The translations under genes were made by a program, and so were the position numbers. Positions 34,686 to 43,867 of a DNA stretch of 64,000 nt are shown one piece after another. Origin of the DNA: SZUA-287 sp036397975. GTDB lineage: Bacteria > Bacteroidota > Ignavibacteria > UBA10030 > UBA6906. Position 1 is the stretch's first letter; each line of letters opens with the position of its first letter. Location: contig DASWHW010000009.1 in the NCBI GenBank assembly GCA_036397975.1, positions 1 through 64,000 on the forward strand, in the 5' to 3' direction. Below the pieces are notes generated by a model that did not search any database, was not told where the DNA came from, and saw only the letters and a list, made by a program, of their open reading frames with translations.

Positions 34686-36692
34686 ATGCACATGATCCCA
34701 TTTCTAAACGATTTTCTGGTCATTCTTTCCGCGGCGATTGTTGTCATCCTCGTTGCACATCGCATCCATGTTCCCGTTGTGGTCGGGTTTCTCCTGACGG
34801 GCTTGTTGATTGGTCCTCATTCTCTTGCACTTGTTCCCAACCAGGAACAGGTGGAAGTTCTCGCAGAAATCGGAGTGGTGATTCTGCTGTTTACCATTGG
34901 GCTGGAGTTTTCGCTCGAGCGACTAAATCAAATCAGAAGGACGTTCCTGCTAGGGGGTTCCCTCCAAGCACTCATTACTTCTCTTGCCGTGGTCGGCCTC
35001 AGTACTTTGTTTGGGTTTTCATTGGGCGAGTCTATCTTCATCGGATTCCTCATTACGCTCAGCAGTACTGCAATTGTTCTGAAGCTCTACGATCAACGTC
35101 GTGAGATCGACGCGCCGCAAGGAAAGTTGGTCATCGGGATTCTTCTATTTCAGGACTTTCTGATTGTTCTCATGATTGTGCTGGTTCCTGTGCTTGCCGG
35201 GACGGTAGAGGCCTCGATATCGTCAGTTCTACTTCGATTGGGGGAGGGCATCATCGTGGTAGGCGTTGTTTTTGTCGCGGCACGCTTTCTTATGCCGAAG
35301 GTCCTTCGAGCGATTGTCGCGCTCCGCATTCGTGAGGTATTTGTCCTCGGCGCCGTTGTTGCCTGTCTCGGATTCGCCTTTCTTACAGCGGCCATGGATT
35401 TTTCCCTCGCGCTTGGCGCCTTTTTGGCCGGCATCATCATTTCTGAATCGGAGTACAGTCATCAAGTTGTTGCAGAGATGATGCCGTTCAGGGACGTCTT
35501 CAACAGCATCTTCTTCATTTCCATCGGGATGCTTCTCAATCTGCAATACGCCGCTGCGAATATGAGCATCGTCCTTCTTCTTGGTGTTGCGATCCTCTCC
35601 ATCAAGGCTCTTGTAGTCCTCGCGATTGTGTTGATGATGAAATATCCGCTTCGCATCAGCGTACTTGTCGCAGTCAGCATTGCCCAGATCGGAGAGTTTT
35701 CTTTTGTATTGATGAAGGTAGGTCAAAGCAATGGACTTCTGTCCGATGGCTTGTACCAGTCCTTTCTTGCATCGTCAATCCTCACGATGATGGTTACACC
35801 ATTTCTTATTCGATCCGGGCCAGCAATTGCTGGATACATTCTCAAAGTCATGCCGTGGAAGTCGCGGACGGAAACCGAGGGTGAGCTGACGCCGGAGGAG
35901 ATACGGAGAGATCACGTCATTATTGTCGGCTATGGTCTGAACGGCCGCAATCTCACGCGTGTCTTGAAAGAGACGGGCATTCAGTATGTCGTTATCGAGC
36001 TGAATGGTGAAACCGTGAGGAAAGCAAGGCGTGTCGGACAGCCAATCTTCTATGGTGACGTTACAAGGAAAGATATCCTGAGGTTGTGTGCTATTGAGAC
36101 TGCAAGCACGATCGTGTTTGCGATATCGGACCCGAAAGCGACTATGGACGGAGTTCGTCTTGCACGTTCGATGAATCCTTCGATACACATTATTGTCCGT
36201 ACTCGGACCATAACGGAACTAGATGCACTATACAAAGCAGGCGCGAACGAGGTGATCCCTGAAGAATTCGAGACTTCAATTGAGATCTTCACAAGAGTCC
36301 TGTCCAGGTTTCATATTCCGAGAAACATTATCGCTGCCCAGGAGCGGTTCATTCGTGGGGAAGGGTATCGGGTTCTCCGAACGCCGGCGCGTCAGCAAGT
36401 GGTGTCTGAGAAAATGATGCATTGGCTGGCTGCAGGGACGACTGAAGTTTTTCTGGTGGAGGAGGGGGGAAAGGCAGCCGGCAAGACAGTCCTCGCCCTT
36501 GACTTACATGGGAAAACGGGAGTGAATGTAATAGCAATTGTCCGCGGAGAGAAATCAACCACAAACCCTTCCCCTGATTTCAGAATAGAGCCGGGAGACG
36601 CGCTGGTACTTGTGGGGAATCATGCGGAAATCGAGCGGGCGTTTGTGCTGCTCGAGTTTGGCACGGAGGTCAGTAAAGGAATAGGGGACTAG
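34686..36692 (+). CDS. Kef/CPA2-type monovalent cation:proton antiporter with TrkA domains
   Basis: Protein of 668 residues. The first 385 or so form the CPA2 membrane domain (LTGLLIGPHSLALV, EIGVVILLFTIGLEFSLERL, SSTAIVLKLYDQR, GAFLAGIIISESEY). A TrkA_N/RCK nucleotide-binding domain starts at about 408 (VIIVGYGLNGRNL, FYGDVTRKDIL). A TrkA_C domain covers about 585-665 (RIEPGDALVLVGN). It exports K+ or exchanges Na+/K+ for H+ under nucleotide control. Two ATGs (34686, 34692) are possible starts, neither with a clear ribosome binding site. Its stop overlaps that of the convergent PorQ-like gene by 4 nt. Confidence 0.92.
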   Translation: MHMIPFLNDFLVILSAAIVVILVAHRIHVPVVVGFLLTGLLIGPHSLALVPNQEQVEVLAEIGVVILLFTIGLEFSLERLNQIRRTFLLGGSLQALITSLAVVGLSTLFGFSLGESIFIGFLITLSSTAIVLKLYDQRREIDAPQGKLVIGILLFQDFLIVLMIVLVPVLAGTVEASISSVLLRLGEGIIVVGVVFVAARFLMPKVLRAIVALRIREVFVLGAVVACLGFAFLTAAMDFSLALGAFLAGIIISESEYSHQVVAEMMPFRDVFNSIFFISIGMLLNLQYAAANMSIVLLLGVAILSIKALVVLAIVLMMKYPLRISVLVAVSIAQIGEFSFVLMKVGQSNGLLSDGLYQSFLASSILTMMVTPFLIRSGPAIAGYILKVMPWKSRTETEGELTPEEIRRDHVIIVGYGLNGRNLTRVLKETGIQYVVIELNGETVRKARRVGQPIFYGDVTRKDILRLCAIETASTIVFAISDPKATMDGVRLARSMNPSIHIIVRTRTITELDALYKAGANEVIPEEFETSIEIFTRVLSRFHIPRNIIAAQERFIRGEGYRVLRTPARQQVVSEKMMHWLAAGTTEVFLVEEGGKAAGKTVLALDLHGKTGVNVIAIVRGEKSTTNPSPDFRIEPGDALVLVGNHAEIERAFVLLEFGTEVSKGIGD

Positions 36693-37621
36693 AGGGATGC
36701 GCCGATTGAAATCCTATGAACACTCCCGGCTTTGCCGAGCGATGAGAGTGCATAGTCCAGTCGATATTCACTTATCGTGATACCGATTCCTCCGGCGAAT
36801 CCCGCAAGCCCGGCTGACGTCCCTATTTTCAGATCGCGTCGCTGCTCGTTGTCATAACCGAAGCGAACCTGGAGAACTTTGCTGAGAGTAAATTCTCCGC
36901 CCAGCGAAAAGTCCCTGAAACGATCGCCGAACGTATCTCCTTCATTCAAGCGATTGAACGAAACATTGAGGAGCAGGGGAATTCCACGCGGGACAATGGA
37001 TGCGCCAATCATCAGATCCAGAGGGAGGTCTTCCCTGGTAGTGGCGTAGGGATCGAGCTGGGCGCCGAGATTGCGAATACTTGCCCCCAGTGTTAGGCGA
37101 CTCTCAGGAACGAGGTACATAACTCCGAGGTCGCCCGCGATGCCGGAGGAAGAGTAAGAGTCAATCGAAGAATAGATGAACTTCAGACTGACACCGTAAT
37201 ACAGATTCTGCTCCAGGATATTCGAATACCCGACCGACAGCGCAAGATCGCCGGCGTTGAATGAACCGAGGATCGTTCCAACATCGTCCGTTCTTGTGAA
37301 TGAGCCGTAGTTTGTGTACACCACACCAGCCCCGAAGGTACCGAGATCGGAGAACTCCTGAGCATAGGAGACATAGCCCGTGTTGATGTCCAGAAGTTGT
37401 TTGAAAAATCCAATTGATCCCTTGGGACCTTGCACGGTGCTCAGCGCCGCAGTGTTATAAAAAAGGGAATTCGGATCGTCCGTGATAGCAAGGAACGAAC
37501 CCGCGAGTGCAGCTGATCGAGCGCTAACGTCGTTGCGCAGAAAGCGATAGGTACTGCCGCTCCAGACTTCTCCCTGGAGGAGAATCAACAAACACAAAAT
37601 AACACCGAAGGTTCGCAACAT
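36689..37621 (-). CDS. PorQ-like type IX secretion-associated barrel protein
   Basis: Protein of 310 residues with a signal peptide (VILCLLILLQGEVWSG). The PorQ/PorV-type opening YRFLRNDVSARSAALAGSFLAITDDPNSLFYNTAAL comes next, then alternating barrel strands and a terminal ISIGASL. PorQ belongs with PorU/PorV/PorZ to the machinery that anchors or releases type IX secretion cargo at the cell surface. The M14 peptidase at 54.6 kb carries such a sorting domain. No other Por gene is in the window. PorV cannot be fully excluded. Confidence 0.8.
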   Translation of the reverse strand: MLRTFGVILCLLILLQGEVWSGSTYRFLRNDVSARSAALAGSFLAITDDPNSLFYNTAALSTVQGPKGSIGFFKQLLDINTGYVSYAQEFSDLGTFGAGVVYTNYGSFTRTDDVGTILGSFNAGDLALSVGYSNILEQNLYYGVSLKFIYSSIDSYSSSGIAGDLGVMYLVPESRLTLGASIRNLGAQLDPYATTREDLPLDLMIGASIVPRGIPLLLNVSFNRLNEGDTFGDRFRDFSLGGEFTLSKVLQVRFGYDNEQRRDLKIGTSAGLAGFAGGIGITISEYRLDYALSSLGKAGSVHRISIGASL

Positions 37622-37694
37622 CGTAGGTCTCCTCTTTCATTCATGGTCGGTAGGGTGGACTAATCTATGAAATCGACCCCGCAGTTTCAAGCGG

Positions 37695-37723
37695 TTGCTT
37701 CTCGAATGCAAAAGCAGTATATT
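37695..37723 (+). promoter_or_regulatory. Candidate promoter of rpmE
   Basis: -35 TTGCTT (37695-37700), a 17-bp spacer and -10 TATATT (37718-37723), about 45 nt before the rpmE start. The 152-nt gap is shared with the divergent PorQ-like gene. Confidence 0.55.
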
Positions 37724-37773
37724 GAGCCCACTTAAATTGATGTTTCGTGCAAGACGAAAGGATATGAGAAACA

Positions 37774-37992
37774 ATGAGAGCGGGAATTCATCCGGAATAT
37801 AAGAAAGCAGTCGTTTCATGTGTTTGTGGCAACACGTTTGAAACCCGGTCCACAACCGGGGATTTGCGACTGGAAATCTGCTCCAATTGCCATCCGTTTT
37901 TTACAGGGAAGCAGAAGCTTGTCGACTCTGCAGGCCGCGTAGAACGGTACAATAAGAAGTATGGGAAGAAAACAGAAGCGCCAACAGCGTAA
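37774..37992 (+). CDS. rpmE: 50S ribosomal protein L31, zinc-binding type
   Basis: Ribosomal protein bL31 of 72 residues. It has the four-Cys zinc form (CVCGNTF with [10 protein letters not shown]), then [20 protein letters not shown]. Zinc-free L31 paralogues replace it under zinc starvation in some bacteria; none is in the window. It has its own promoter and a strong terminator. It is an ordinary housekeeping gene. Confidence 0.97.
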   Translation: MRAGIHPEYKKAVVSCVCGNTFETRSTTGDLRLEICSNCHPFFTGKQKLVDSAGRVERYNKKYGKKTEAPTA

Positions 37993-38013
37993 TTTGTTTC
38001 TTCGTATTTTCAG

Positions 38014-38048
38014 AACGTTCCGCCGCGTGCCGGTCGGAACGTTTTTTT
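38014..38048 (+). terminator. Intrinsic terminator after rpmE
   Basis: Stem AACGTTCCG (38014-38022) with CGGAACGTT (38035-38043), followed by further T residues. Confidence 0.88.
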
Positions 38049-38181
38049 GTTTACACACATCGCGTCGAGACACTTCTTTGAGCAACGTTCGCACCTTTGT
38101 CCTCGCCTGACGCTTTTCCATAGTCTATTTGAGGAATGTGTCGTTGCCTGTGCGGTCAATCGACGCCTATCATGGCGGCGT

Positions 38182-39573
38182 ATGAGTGATATCAATCAGG
38201 GGTATAAGGGTGAATTACTTGAGTTGCGCGAGCAACCAAGTCTCTACGATGGCGTCCGCGGCACTGCGGTGAGGATTCTCAATCGCGTTGAACGGACAGA
38301 CTCGTACCTCGACAAGGTCCTCAACGTTGAAATGAAGTCAGCGAGTTTGAGTGATCAGGATAAAGGTCTTCTGAACGAACTGACCCATGGCGTTCTCCGC
38401 TGGCAAAACAAGCTCGATTGGGTTCTCAACGGCTTCTCCCACGGGAACTTCGCAAAGTCCGAAATCAACATTAAGAACGCGATGCGAGTCGGGTTGTACC
38501 AGATCCTGTACTTGACTCGGATTCCACACGCAGCCGCGGTGAATGAAGCGGTTGAGTTTGTCAAACGGATTCGGGGAGATAAACCAGCCGGCTTGGTAAA
38601 CGCTGTGTTGAGAAATATCCTTCGCAACCTCGAAGGAATCCGCTATCCCGATAAGGCTGGAGATTCGGTCCAATACCACGCAGTCGTGTATTCTCACCCC
38701 GCGTGGATGGTAAAAAGATGGCTGAACCGGTTTGGTGAGGAGGAGCTTGAAAAACTGTTGACTGTCAACAATGAACGTCCCTGTTTGCACCTCAGAATCA
38801 ACCGGCTAAAGATCGAACCTGGTTATTTCTTGACTCTTTTAGAGAAGGAAGGGATCGAGTACAAAGGGTCGAGTCATATTGATTTTTTTGTGAGCGTCAA
38901 GGGCCTTTCGCGCATTGGTCAAATGGACTTATTTCGAAGCGGATACTTCACGATCCAGGATGAAAGCGCCGCGATTCCCTGTATTCTTCTTGCACCGAGC
39001 CCAGGCGACAAGGTGATCGATCTCTGCGCCGCGCCCGGCGGCAAAACAACAAGCATTGCCGAGTTAATGGGCAATGAAGGGACCGTGCTGGCAGTCGACA
39101 AGTATGAGGTGAAATTGAAAATGATCCGGTCCGCTTGTGAACGACTTGGTATCCGCAACGTATCGCCCGTTGCTGCCGATGCCACGACGCTAGAAAGCGA
39201 ACAGGCGGATAAGGTCATCCTGGACGTTCCCTGCTCAGGACTCGGAGTTCTTGCAAAAAAGCCTGATATCAAATGGAAAAGAGACGTTGGTGATATTCTC
39301 AAACTCGCACAGGTGCAGGCGGACATGTTGGATAACGCAGCCCGTTTAGTGCGGGCTGGCGGAACACTGGTGTACAGTACGTGCACCACTGAAGCGGAAG
39401 AAAACCAGGAACAAGTGGCGAAGTTCCTGACCCGGCACCCGGAATTCAGCGTCGATGATGCAAAGAAGTTTGTGAATTCCGATCTTGTAACACCTGAAGG
39501 ATACGTCGAAACGTTTCCGCACCGGCATGGGATGGATGGCTCATTCTGCGTCCGGATGCTGAGAACTCAGTAA
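38182..39573 (+). CDS. rsmB: 16S rRNA (cytosine-5)-methyltransferase RsmB-like
   Basis: Methylates a cytosine in helix 31 of 16S rRNA (C967 in E. coli). An N-terminal NusB-like RNA-binding domain (about 20-150) is followed by the SAM domain with LCAAPGGKTTSIAEL, the catalytic DVPCSGLGVLAKKPDIKW and STCTTEAEENQ. The frame extends upstream to a TTG at 38047, but that stretch overlaps the rpmE terminator and has no homology, so the ATG at 38182 is used (463 residues). It lies upstream of kbl (25 nt). Confidence 0.92.
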   Translation: MSDINQGYKGELLELREQPSLYDGVRGTAVRILNRVERTDSYLDKVLNVEMKSASLSDQDKGLLNELTHGVLRWQNKLDWVLNGFSHGNFAKSEINIKNAMRVGLYQILYLTRIPHAAAVNEAVEFVKRIRGDKPAGLVNAVLRNILRNLEGIRYPDKAGDSVQYHAVVYSHPAWMVKRWLNRFGEEELEKLLTVNNERPCLHLRINRLKIEPGYFLTLLEKEGIEYKGSSHIDFFVSVKGLSRIGQMDLFRSGYFTIQDESAAIPCILLAPSPGDKVIDLCAAPGGKTTSIAELMGNEGTVLAVDKYEVKLKMIRSACERLGIRNVSPVAADATTLESEQADKVILDVPCSGLGVLAKKPDIKWKRDVGDILKLAQVQADMLDNAARLVRAGGTLVYSTCTTEAEENQEQVAKFLTRHPEFSVDDAKKFVNSDLVTPEGYVETFPHRHGMDGSFCVRMLRTQ

Positions 39574-39598
39574 GGCTTTAATTAATCACGAGGATTCT

Positions 39599-40816
39599 AT
39601 GGCAGATGTCCTTGAGCTTGTCACGCGCGAGCTTCAATCCCTGAAAGAGAGTAATACCTATAAATATGAAGTCCCGCTCGAAAGCGCTCAGGACGGCGTT
39701 GTTCGGGTGAATGGAAAAAAGGTCGTGATGCTTGCGTCGAATAACTACGCGGGTCTCTCCAATCATCCTTCTGTCCGCAAGGCGGCAATCAAAGGGATCA
39801 GGGAGTATGGATACGGCGTCGCGTCGGTCCGCTTTATCTGTGGAACACAGGACATTCATTTCAAGCTTGAGAAAAAGATCTCTAAGTTTCTGAGTACCGA
39901 AGACACAATTCTTTTTTCCTCCTGCTGGGCTGCCAATGAAGCATTTTTTGCTTCGCTCACGAACGAAAAAATGGGTGTGGAATCATACAAGGATGTGATT
40001 TATTCCGATCGATTGAATCACGCGAGCATCATTGACGGGCAACGACTCTGCAAATCCGAGACGACCGACAAGAAGATATACCAACATGCAGATGTGCAGG
40101 ACCTCGTCCGTCAGTTGGATGACGATAAAGGAAAAGACTATCGCCTGCGGATCATTGCCACGGACGGGGTCTTCAGTATGGAGGGTGATCTCGCCCCGCT
40201 GGATCGCATTGCGGAGGTTGCGAAGAACTATGGGGCACTTCTCTTTGTCGATGATTCGCACGGAGTGGGGGTGGTTGGTAAGCGTGGCCGTGGCACTCCT
40301 GAAGCGAAAGGGGTTCATGGCAAGATCGACGTTTTAACCGGCACGCTTGGAAAGGCGATTGGCGGTGCTGCGGGGGGATATATCAGCGGGAAGAAACAAC
40401 TGATAGACTTCATGCGACAAAAAGCACGAACGTACATTTTCTCGAATTCACTCCCGGCCTCCATTGTTTTTGGCGCCGGCGCAGCCTTTGATCTCCTTTC
40501 GAAAAACAAAGGCATTATTAAGAAGTTAAAGAAGAATACATCCTATTTCAGGAAGCATATTGCTGATCTTGGCTACACGATTCTGGATGGCGAACACCCG
40601 ATTGTTCCCGTGATGCTTGGTGATGCCTCAGTGGCGCAGGAGATGAGTAAGGAATTGTTGAAGAAAGGCGTCTATATCAAGGGACTGTGGTTTCCGGTTG
40701 TTCCGAGGGGAGAAGCTCGATTACGTGCGCAGGTATCGGCAGCTCTTTCCAGGAAGGATCTTGACAGGGCGCTGAAAGCTTTTGAAGTCGTCGGAAAAAA
40801 AATGAAAGTTATTTAG
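39599..40816 (+). CDS. kbl: 2-amino-3-ketobutyrate CoA ligase-like PLP enzyme
   Basis: Alpha-oxoamine synthase family. Kbl cleaves 2-amino-3-ketobutyrate with CoA to glycine and acetyl-CoA in threonine breakdown. The 405 residues show the family blocks NNYAGLSNHP, GVASVRFICGTQ, the PLP-aspartate region VDDSHGVGVVGKRGRG and the lysine loop TLGKAIGGAAGGY. RFICGTQDIHFKLE favours Kbl over BioF. The partner dehydrogenase (Tdh) is not adjacent, so a role in other acyl-CoA condensations is possible. An AGGA precedes the ATG. It is followed by apbC after 33 nt. Confidence 0.85.
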   Translation: MADVLELVTRELQSLKESNTYKYEVPLESAQDGVVRVNGKKVVMLASNNYAGLSNHPSVRKAAIKGIREYGYGVASVRFICGTQDIHFKLEKKISKFLSTEDTILFSSCWAANEAFFASLTNEKMGVESYKDVIYSDRLNHASIIDGQRLCKSETTDKKIYQHADVQDLVRQLDDDKGKDYRLRIIATDGVFSMEGDLAPLDRIAEVAKNYGALLFVDDSHGVGVVGKRGRGTPEAKGVHGKIDVLTGTLGKAIGGAAGGYISGKKQLIDFMRQKARTYIFSNSLPASIVFGAGAAFDLLSKNKGIIKKLKKNTSYFRKHIADLGYTILDGEHPIVPVMLGDASVAQEMSKELLKKGVYIKGLWFPVVPRGEARLRAQVSAALSRKDLDRALKAFEVVGKKMKVI

Positions 40817-40849
40817 TTTTTTTTGAATGCTATAAGGAAGACGCCTGCT

Positions 40850-41941
40850 ATGGGAGAATTGAACGAAACAAACATTCTTGATGCCCTCAAGGAAGTGAAA
40901 GACCCCGATCTTCATCGTGATATCGTAACGCTGAACTTTGTAAAAAACATCACCATTGAAGAGAAGAACGTACGTTTAAGTATTGAACTGACCACTCCGG
41001 CCTGTCCGGTGCGGGATGAGTTGAAGGCCGCGGCAATCCAGGCCATTCGCAAAAGGTTTCCCGACATCGGTTCGGTGGATGTTGAGATGACTTCCAATGT
41101 CACGCGTGCTGAACGTACTGCACAACCATCTCCTTTGCCGCAAGTCAAGAACATGATCGCCGTCGCGTCAGGAAAGGGGGGAGTGGGAAAATCGACCGTG
41201 GCCGTAAATCTTGCTGTCTCCCTTGCTCTCGATGGTGCGCGCGTTGGGCTTGCAGACGTTGATATCTACGGTCCGAGTCTCCCGCTGATGATGGGAATTA
41301 CCGGACGACCTAGTGTCAAGAATCAGCGGTTGCAACCGATGGAGAAGCATAGCGTGAAGGCGATGTCGATAGGGTTTCTGGTGGACCCAATGCAGGCAGT
41401 TATTTGGCGCGGCCCTATGGCATCCAGCGCAGTGAAGCAGTTCATCGGGGACGTTGATTGGGGAGAACTCGATTACCTTGTGTTCGATCTTCCTCCGGGG
41501 ACTGGTGATGTGCAACTGACATTGTCGCAAGCCATTTCGTTGACCGGTGCTGTCATCGTGACGACTCCCCAGGATATTTCTCTTGCGGATGCCCGGAAGG
41601 GGTTGAAGATGTTCGAGAAGGTTAACGTCCCGGTTCTTGGTATCGTTGAGAACATGAGCTATTACGTATGCACAAGTTGCGGCCATCGTGACGAGATCTT
41701 TGATTCAGGTGGAGGGAGAAAAGCCGCAGAAGAGCTTGGTGTACCGTTCCTTGGGGATATCCCTCTTCATACCTCCATCAGAGTGAGCGGTGATAAGGGT
41801 ACGCCGATAGTTCTCGAAAAAGAGAAATCCCCACAGGCAGATGCTCTCCGGAAGGTGGCGCGGAATCTCGCAGCTCAGGTGAGCATCCGGAACGCGAGCC
41901 GCAGCGAGGAAGCGGGAATCGAAATTCAATTGATGAAGTAA
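40850..41941 (+). CDS. apbC: Mrp/ApbC-type Fe-S cluster carrier ATPase
   Basis: P-loop ATPase that carries and delivers Fe-S clusters. The N-terminal DUF59/MIP18-like domain (1-80; ALKEVKDPDLHRDIVTL) is followed by the deviant Walker A ASGKGGVGKSTVAVNLA near residue 106 and by DLPPGTGDVQLT. The cluster-binding CxxC is in MSYYVCTSCGHRDE. The ATG at 40850 has AAGGAAG upstream; an earlier TTG frame is rejected. The stop shares a base with the ATG of the NifU-like gene. It would help mature aconitase and KorB, both Fe-S enzymes. Confidence 0.93.
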   Translation: MGELNETNILDALKEVKDPDLHRDIVTLNFVKNITIEEKNVRLSIELTTPACPVRDELKAAAIQAIRKRFPDIGSVDVEMTSNVTRAERTAQPSPLPQVKNMIAVASGKGGVGKSTVAVNLAVSLALDGARVGLADVDIYGPSLPLMMGITGRPSVKNQRLQPMEKHSVKAMSIGFLVDPMQAVIWRGPMASSAVKQFIGDVDWGELDYLVFDLPPGTGDVQLTLSQAISLTGAVIVTTPQDISLADARKGLKMFEKVNVPVLGIVENMSYYVCTSCGHRDEIFDSGGGRKAAEELGVPFLGDIPLHTSIRVSGDKGTPIVLEKEKSPQADALRKVARNLAAQVSIRNASRSEEAGIEIQLMK

Positions 41942-42180
41942 TGGATGATATAACAACCCGGATTGAACGCGCCCTCAAAACCGTCCGGCCGTACTTGCAG
42001 GCAGATGACGGTGATGTAGAGGTAGTACGATTTCGGGAAGATGGTATCCTTGAACTTCAGTGGATGGGCACGTGCAAGATTTGTCCCATGAGCGTGTTGA
42101 CCCTGCGGGCTGGAGTTGAACGGGCGATCATGAATGAATGTCCCGAAGTAAAGCGTGTCGAAGCCATCAGCGGTCAGTAA
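41941..42180 (+). CDS. NifU C-terminal-like Fe-S scaffold
   Basis: Protein of 79 residues consisting only of the NifU C-terminal domain. YLQADDGDVEVVRF is followed by the Fe-S ligand pair in GTCKICPMS and by LRAGVERAIMNECPEV. Such proteins hold a 4Fe-4S cluster for transfer. The start codon A is the last base of the apbC stop (TAATG), so the two are translationally coupled and likely form a cluster assembly/transfer pair. It is convergent with ftsE, only 5 nt away, with no terminator hairpin seen. Confidence 0.92.
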   Translation: MDDITTRIERALKTVRPYLQADDGDVEVVRFREDGILELQWMGTCKICPMSVLTLRAGVERAIMNECPEVKRVEAISGQ

Positions 42181-42185
42181 CTGGC

Positions 42186-42848
42186 TTACTTAATCACGAC
42201 ATCGTAGAGTTTTCCGTCTTTCACTTGTACGATTCTCTCGTTGAGTTTCCGGACGAGATCGTAGTTATGAGTGGCCATCACGACGGCAGTTCCGCCCGCG
42301 TTAATCGATTTCAATAGATTCAAAATTTCAAAAGAGGTTGCAGGGTCAAGATTCCCGGTGGGCTCGTCCGCAAGGAGCACTTGTGGATTGTTCACCAGCG
42401 CTCGTGCAATCGCGATCCGTTGTTGTTCTCCACCCGAAAGTTCATGCGGCATCTTGTTTCGCTGATGGGTCAACCCTACTTCTCCAAGAATTCTCAGCAC
42501 TTTCTTCTTTATGTCTGCTCGTTTTACACCCGTCACGTGAAGAGTGAACGCTATGTTTTCGTAGACGTTGCGGTCTTCAAGGAGTTGAAAATCCTGAAAG
42601 ATAATTCCCAGAGAACGACGGAGATAGGGGATCTCACTCCGCTCCACATTCGAAGAATTGTATTTTCCGATTGAGATGGTTCCTTTGTTCGGAGGAACAT
42701 CCATGTACATCAATTTGAGCAGCGTGCTCTTTCCTGAACCTGTTTGGCCGACGAGAAAAACGAACTCCCCTGACTTTACAGTCAAATTAACGTCTTCCAG
42801 AACATTGTGATTATTGAACGTAACCGTGACCTGTGATAGATGAATCAT
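42186..42848 (-). CDS. ftsE: Cell-division ABC ATPase FtsE
   Basis: ATP-binding subunit of FtsEX, which activates peptidoglycan hydrolases at the septum. The 220 residues show Walker A GQTGSGKSTLLK, Q-loop IIFQDFQLL, signature LSGGEQQRIAIARAL, Walker B VLLADEPTGNLD and the H-loop MATHNYDL. FtsX is not next to it, so the membrane partner must be encoded elsewhere. Its ATG overlaps the pdxA stop by 4 nt. It is the last gene of the nrnA-pepA-GWxTD-pdxA-ftsE chain. Confidence 0.9.
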   Translation of the reverse strand: MIHLSQVTVTFNNHNVLEDVNLTVKSGEFVFLVGQTGSGKSTLLKLMYMDVPPNKGTISIGKYNSSNVERSEIPYLRRSLGIIFQDFQLLEDRNVYENIAFTLHVTGVKRADIKKKVLRILGEVGLTHQRNKMPHELSGGEQQRIAIARALVNNPQVLLADEPTGNLDPATSFEILNLLKSINAGGTAVVMATHNYDLVRKLNERIVQVKDGKLYDVVIK

Positions 42849-43867
42849 TGGACCTGCCGACGTGTGTTGGAGGTTCTGTTTCGTGCCAGCAGTACTGCTA
42901 GCTCAATAGCGCGGGCCATGCTCTCAGGGTTTGCCTTATTCTTGCCGGCGATGTCAAACGCCGTTCCGTGATCGGGAGAGGTTCTGACAATGGGGAGCCC
43001 CGCCGTTACATTTACAGCCGTCCCGCGTGCACTCATTTTAAGCGGTATGAGTCCTTGGTCGTGATACATCGCGACTATCGCATCGTAGCGTGAAGTTGAA
43101 AGACGCCCGAAGAATGCATCAGCAGGAAATGGCCCCTCCACCTTTGAGCTTTTGAAACTTCGAATAACGGGGCGGATGATCTCCAATTCCTCCCTGCCGA
43201 TGTCGCCGTTCTCACCAGCGTGGGGATTAAGTCCCAGTATCGCAATTCGTGGACGGCGAATCCTCCAATCGTTTCGAAGTGCCTCTAGGGTGACTCGTAT
43301 GGTTGATTTCAAACCTGATCGAGTAAGAGACGTTGATATTTTTCGTAAAGGGACATGAACCGATGCAAGTCCAACCTTCATCGAAGAAGATGAGAGAATC
43401 ATGACACTCCGCTTCGAACCCGTAAGCGCTTGTAGGAACTCGGTATGTCCAGGGTACAGGATGCCGGTTTTGTGCAAACTTCTCTTCGAAATAGGTGCGG
43501 TAACGATGGCGTTTGCATGGCCATCCATCGCAAGCCGGACTGCGCACTCGATTGCAGTTGCCGCTATTGCTCCGGCTCCGCGGGAGATCTTTCCGGGAGT
43601 GGGCTGATAGCGTGTGAAGCCTGAGGGGATGAACAAGTTAAGTGAATCCCGCGAAGAGTTACCAAGGCGGCGAACTTCACAAATTTCCAATGGAAGAAAG
43701 TTCACCTTTCGTCCCAACTTTCCCGCGTAGTACGCAAACACATCTTCTGGCCCGATGAGGAGAGGAATACACTTTGATCGAATGCGAGGAAGAAGGGCGG
43801 CCTTTATCGCGACTTCGGGACCAATGCCATTGCAATCTCCCACAGTGATTGCAACGATCGGTTTCAT
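42845..43867 (-). CDS. pdxA: 4-hydroxythreonine-4-phosphate dehydrogenase
   Basis: Oxidises 4-phosphohydroxy-L-threonine in the DXP-dependent route to pyridoxal phosphate. The 340 residues show the N-terminal TVGDCNGIGPEVAIKA, the metal-binding PGHTEFLQAL and MYHDQGLIPLK, and GLPIVRTSPDHGTAFDIAGK. It is coupled by 4-nt overlaps to the GWxTD gene upstream and ftsE downstream. Other pdx genes are absent, so this is a dispersed vitamin B6 gene. Confidence 0.95.
   Translation of the reverse strand: MKPIVAITVGDCNGIGPEVAIKAALLPRIRSKCIPLLIGPEDVFAYYAGKLGRKVNFLPLEICEVRRLGNSSRDSLNLFIPSGFTRYQPTPGKISRGAGAIAATAIECAVRLAMDGHANAIVTAPISKRSLHKTGILYPGHTEFLQALTGSKRSVMILSSSSMKVGLASVHVPLRKISTSLTRSGLKSTIRVTLEALRNDWRIRRPRIAILGLNPHAGENGDIGREELEIIRPVIRSFKSSKVEGPFPADAFFGRLSTSRYDAIVAMYHDQGLIPLKMSARGTAVNVTAGLPIVRTSPDHGTAFDIAGKNKANPESMARAIELAVLLARNRTSNTRRQVQ

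Noticed and set aside
38047..38181. Upstream extension of RsmB
   Set aside because: It begins at a TTG in the T-tract of the rpmE terminator and encodes sequence unlike RsmB; the ATG at 38182 fits the family.
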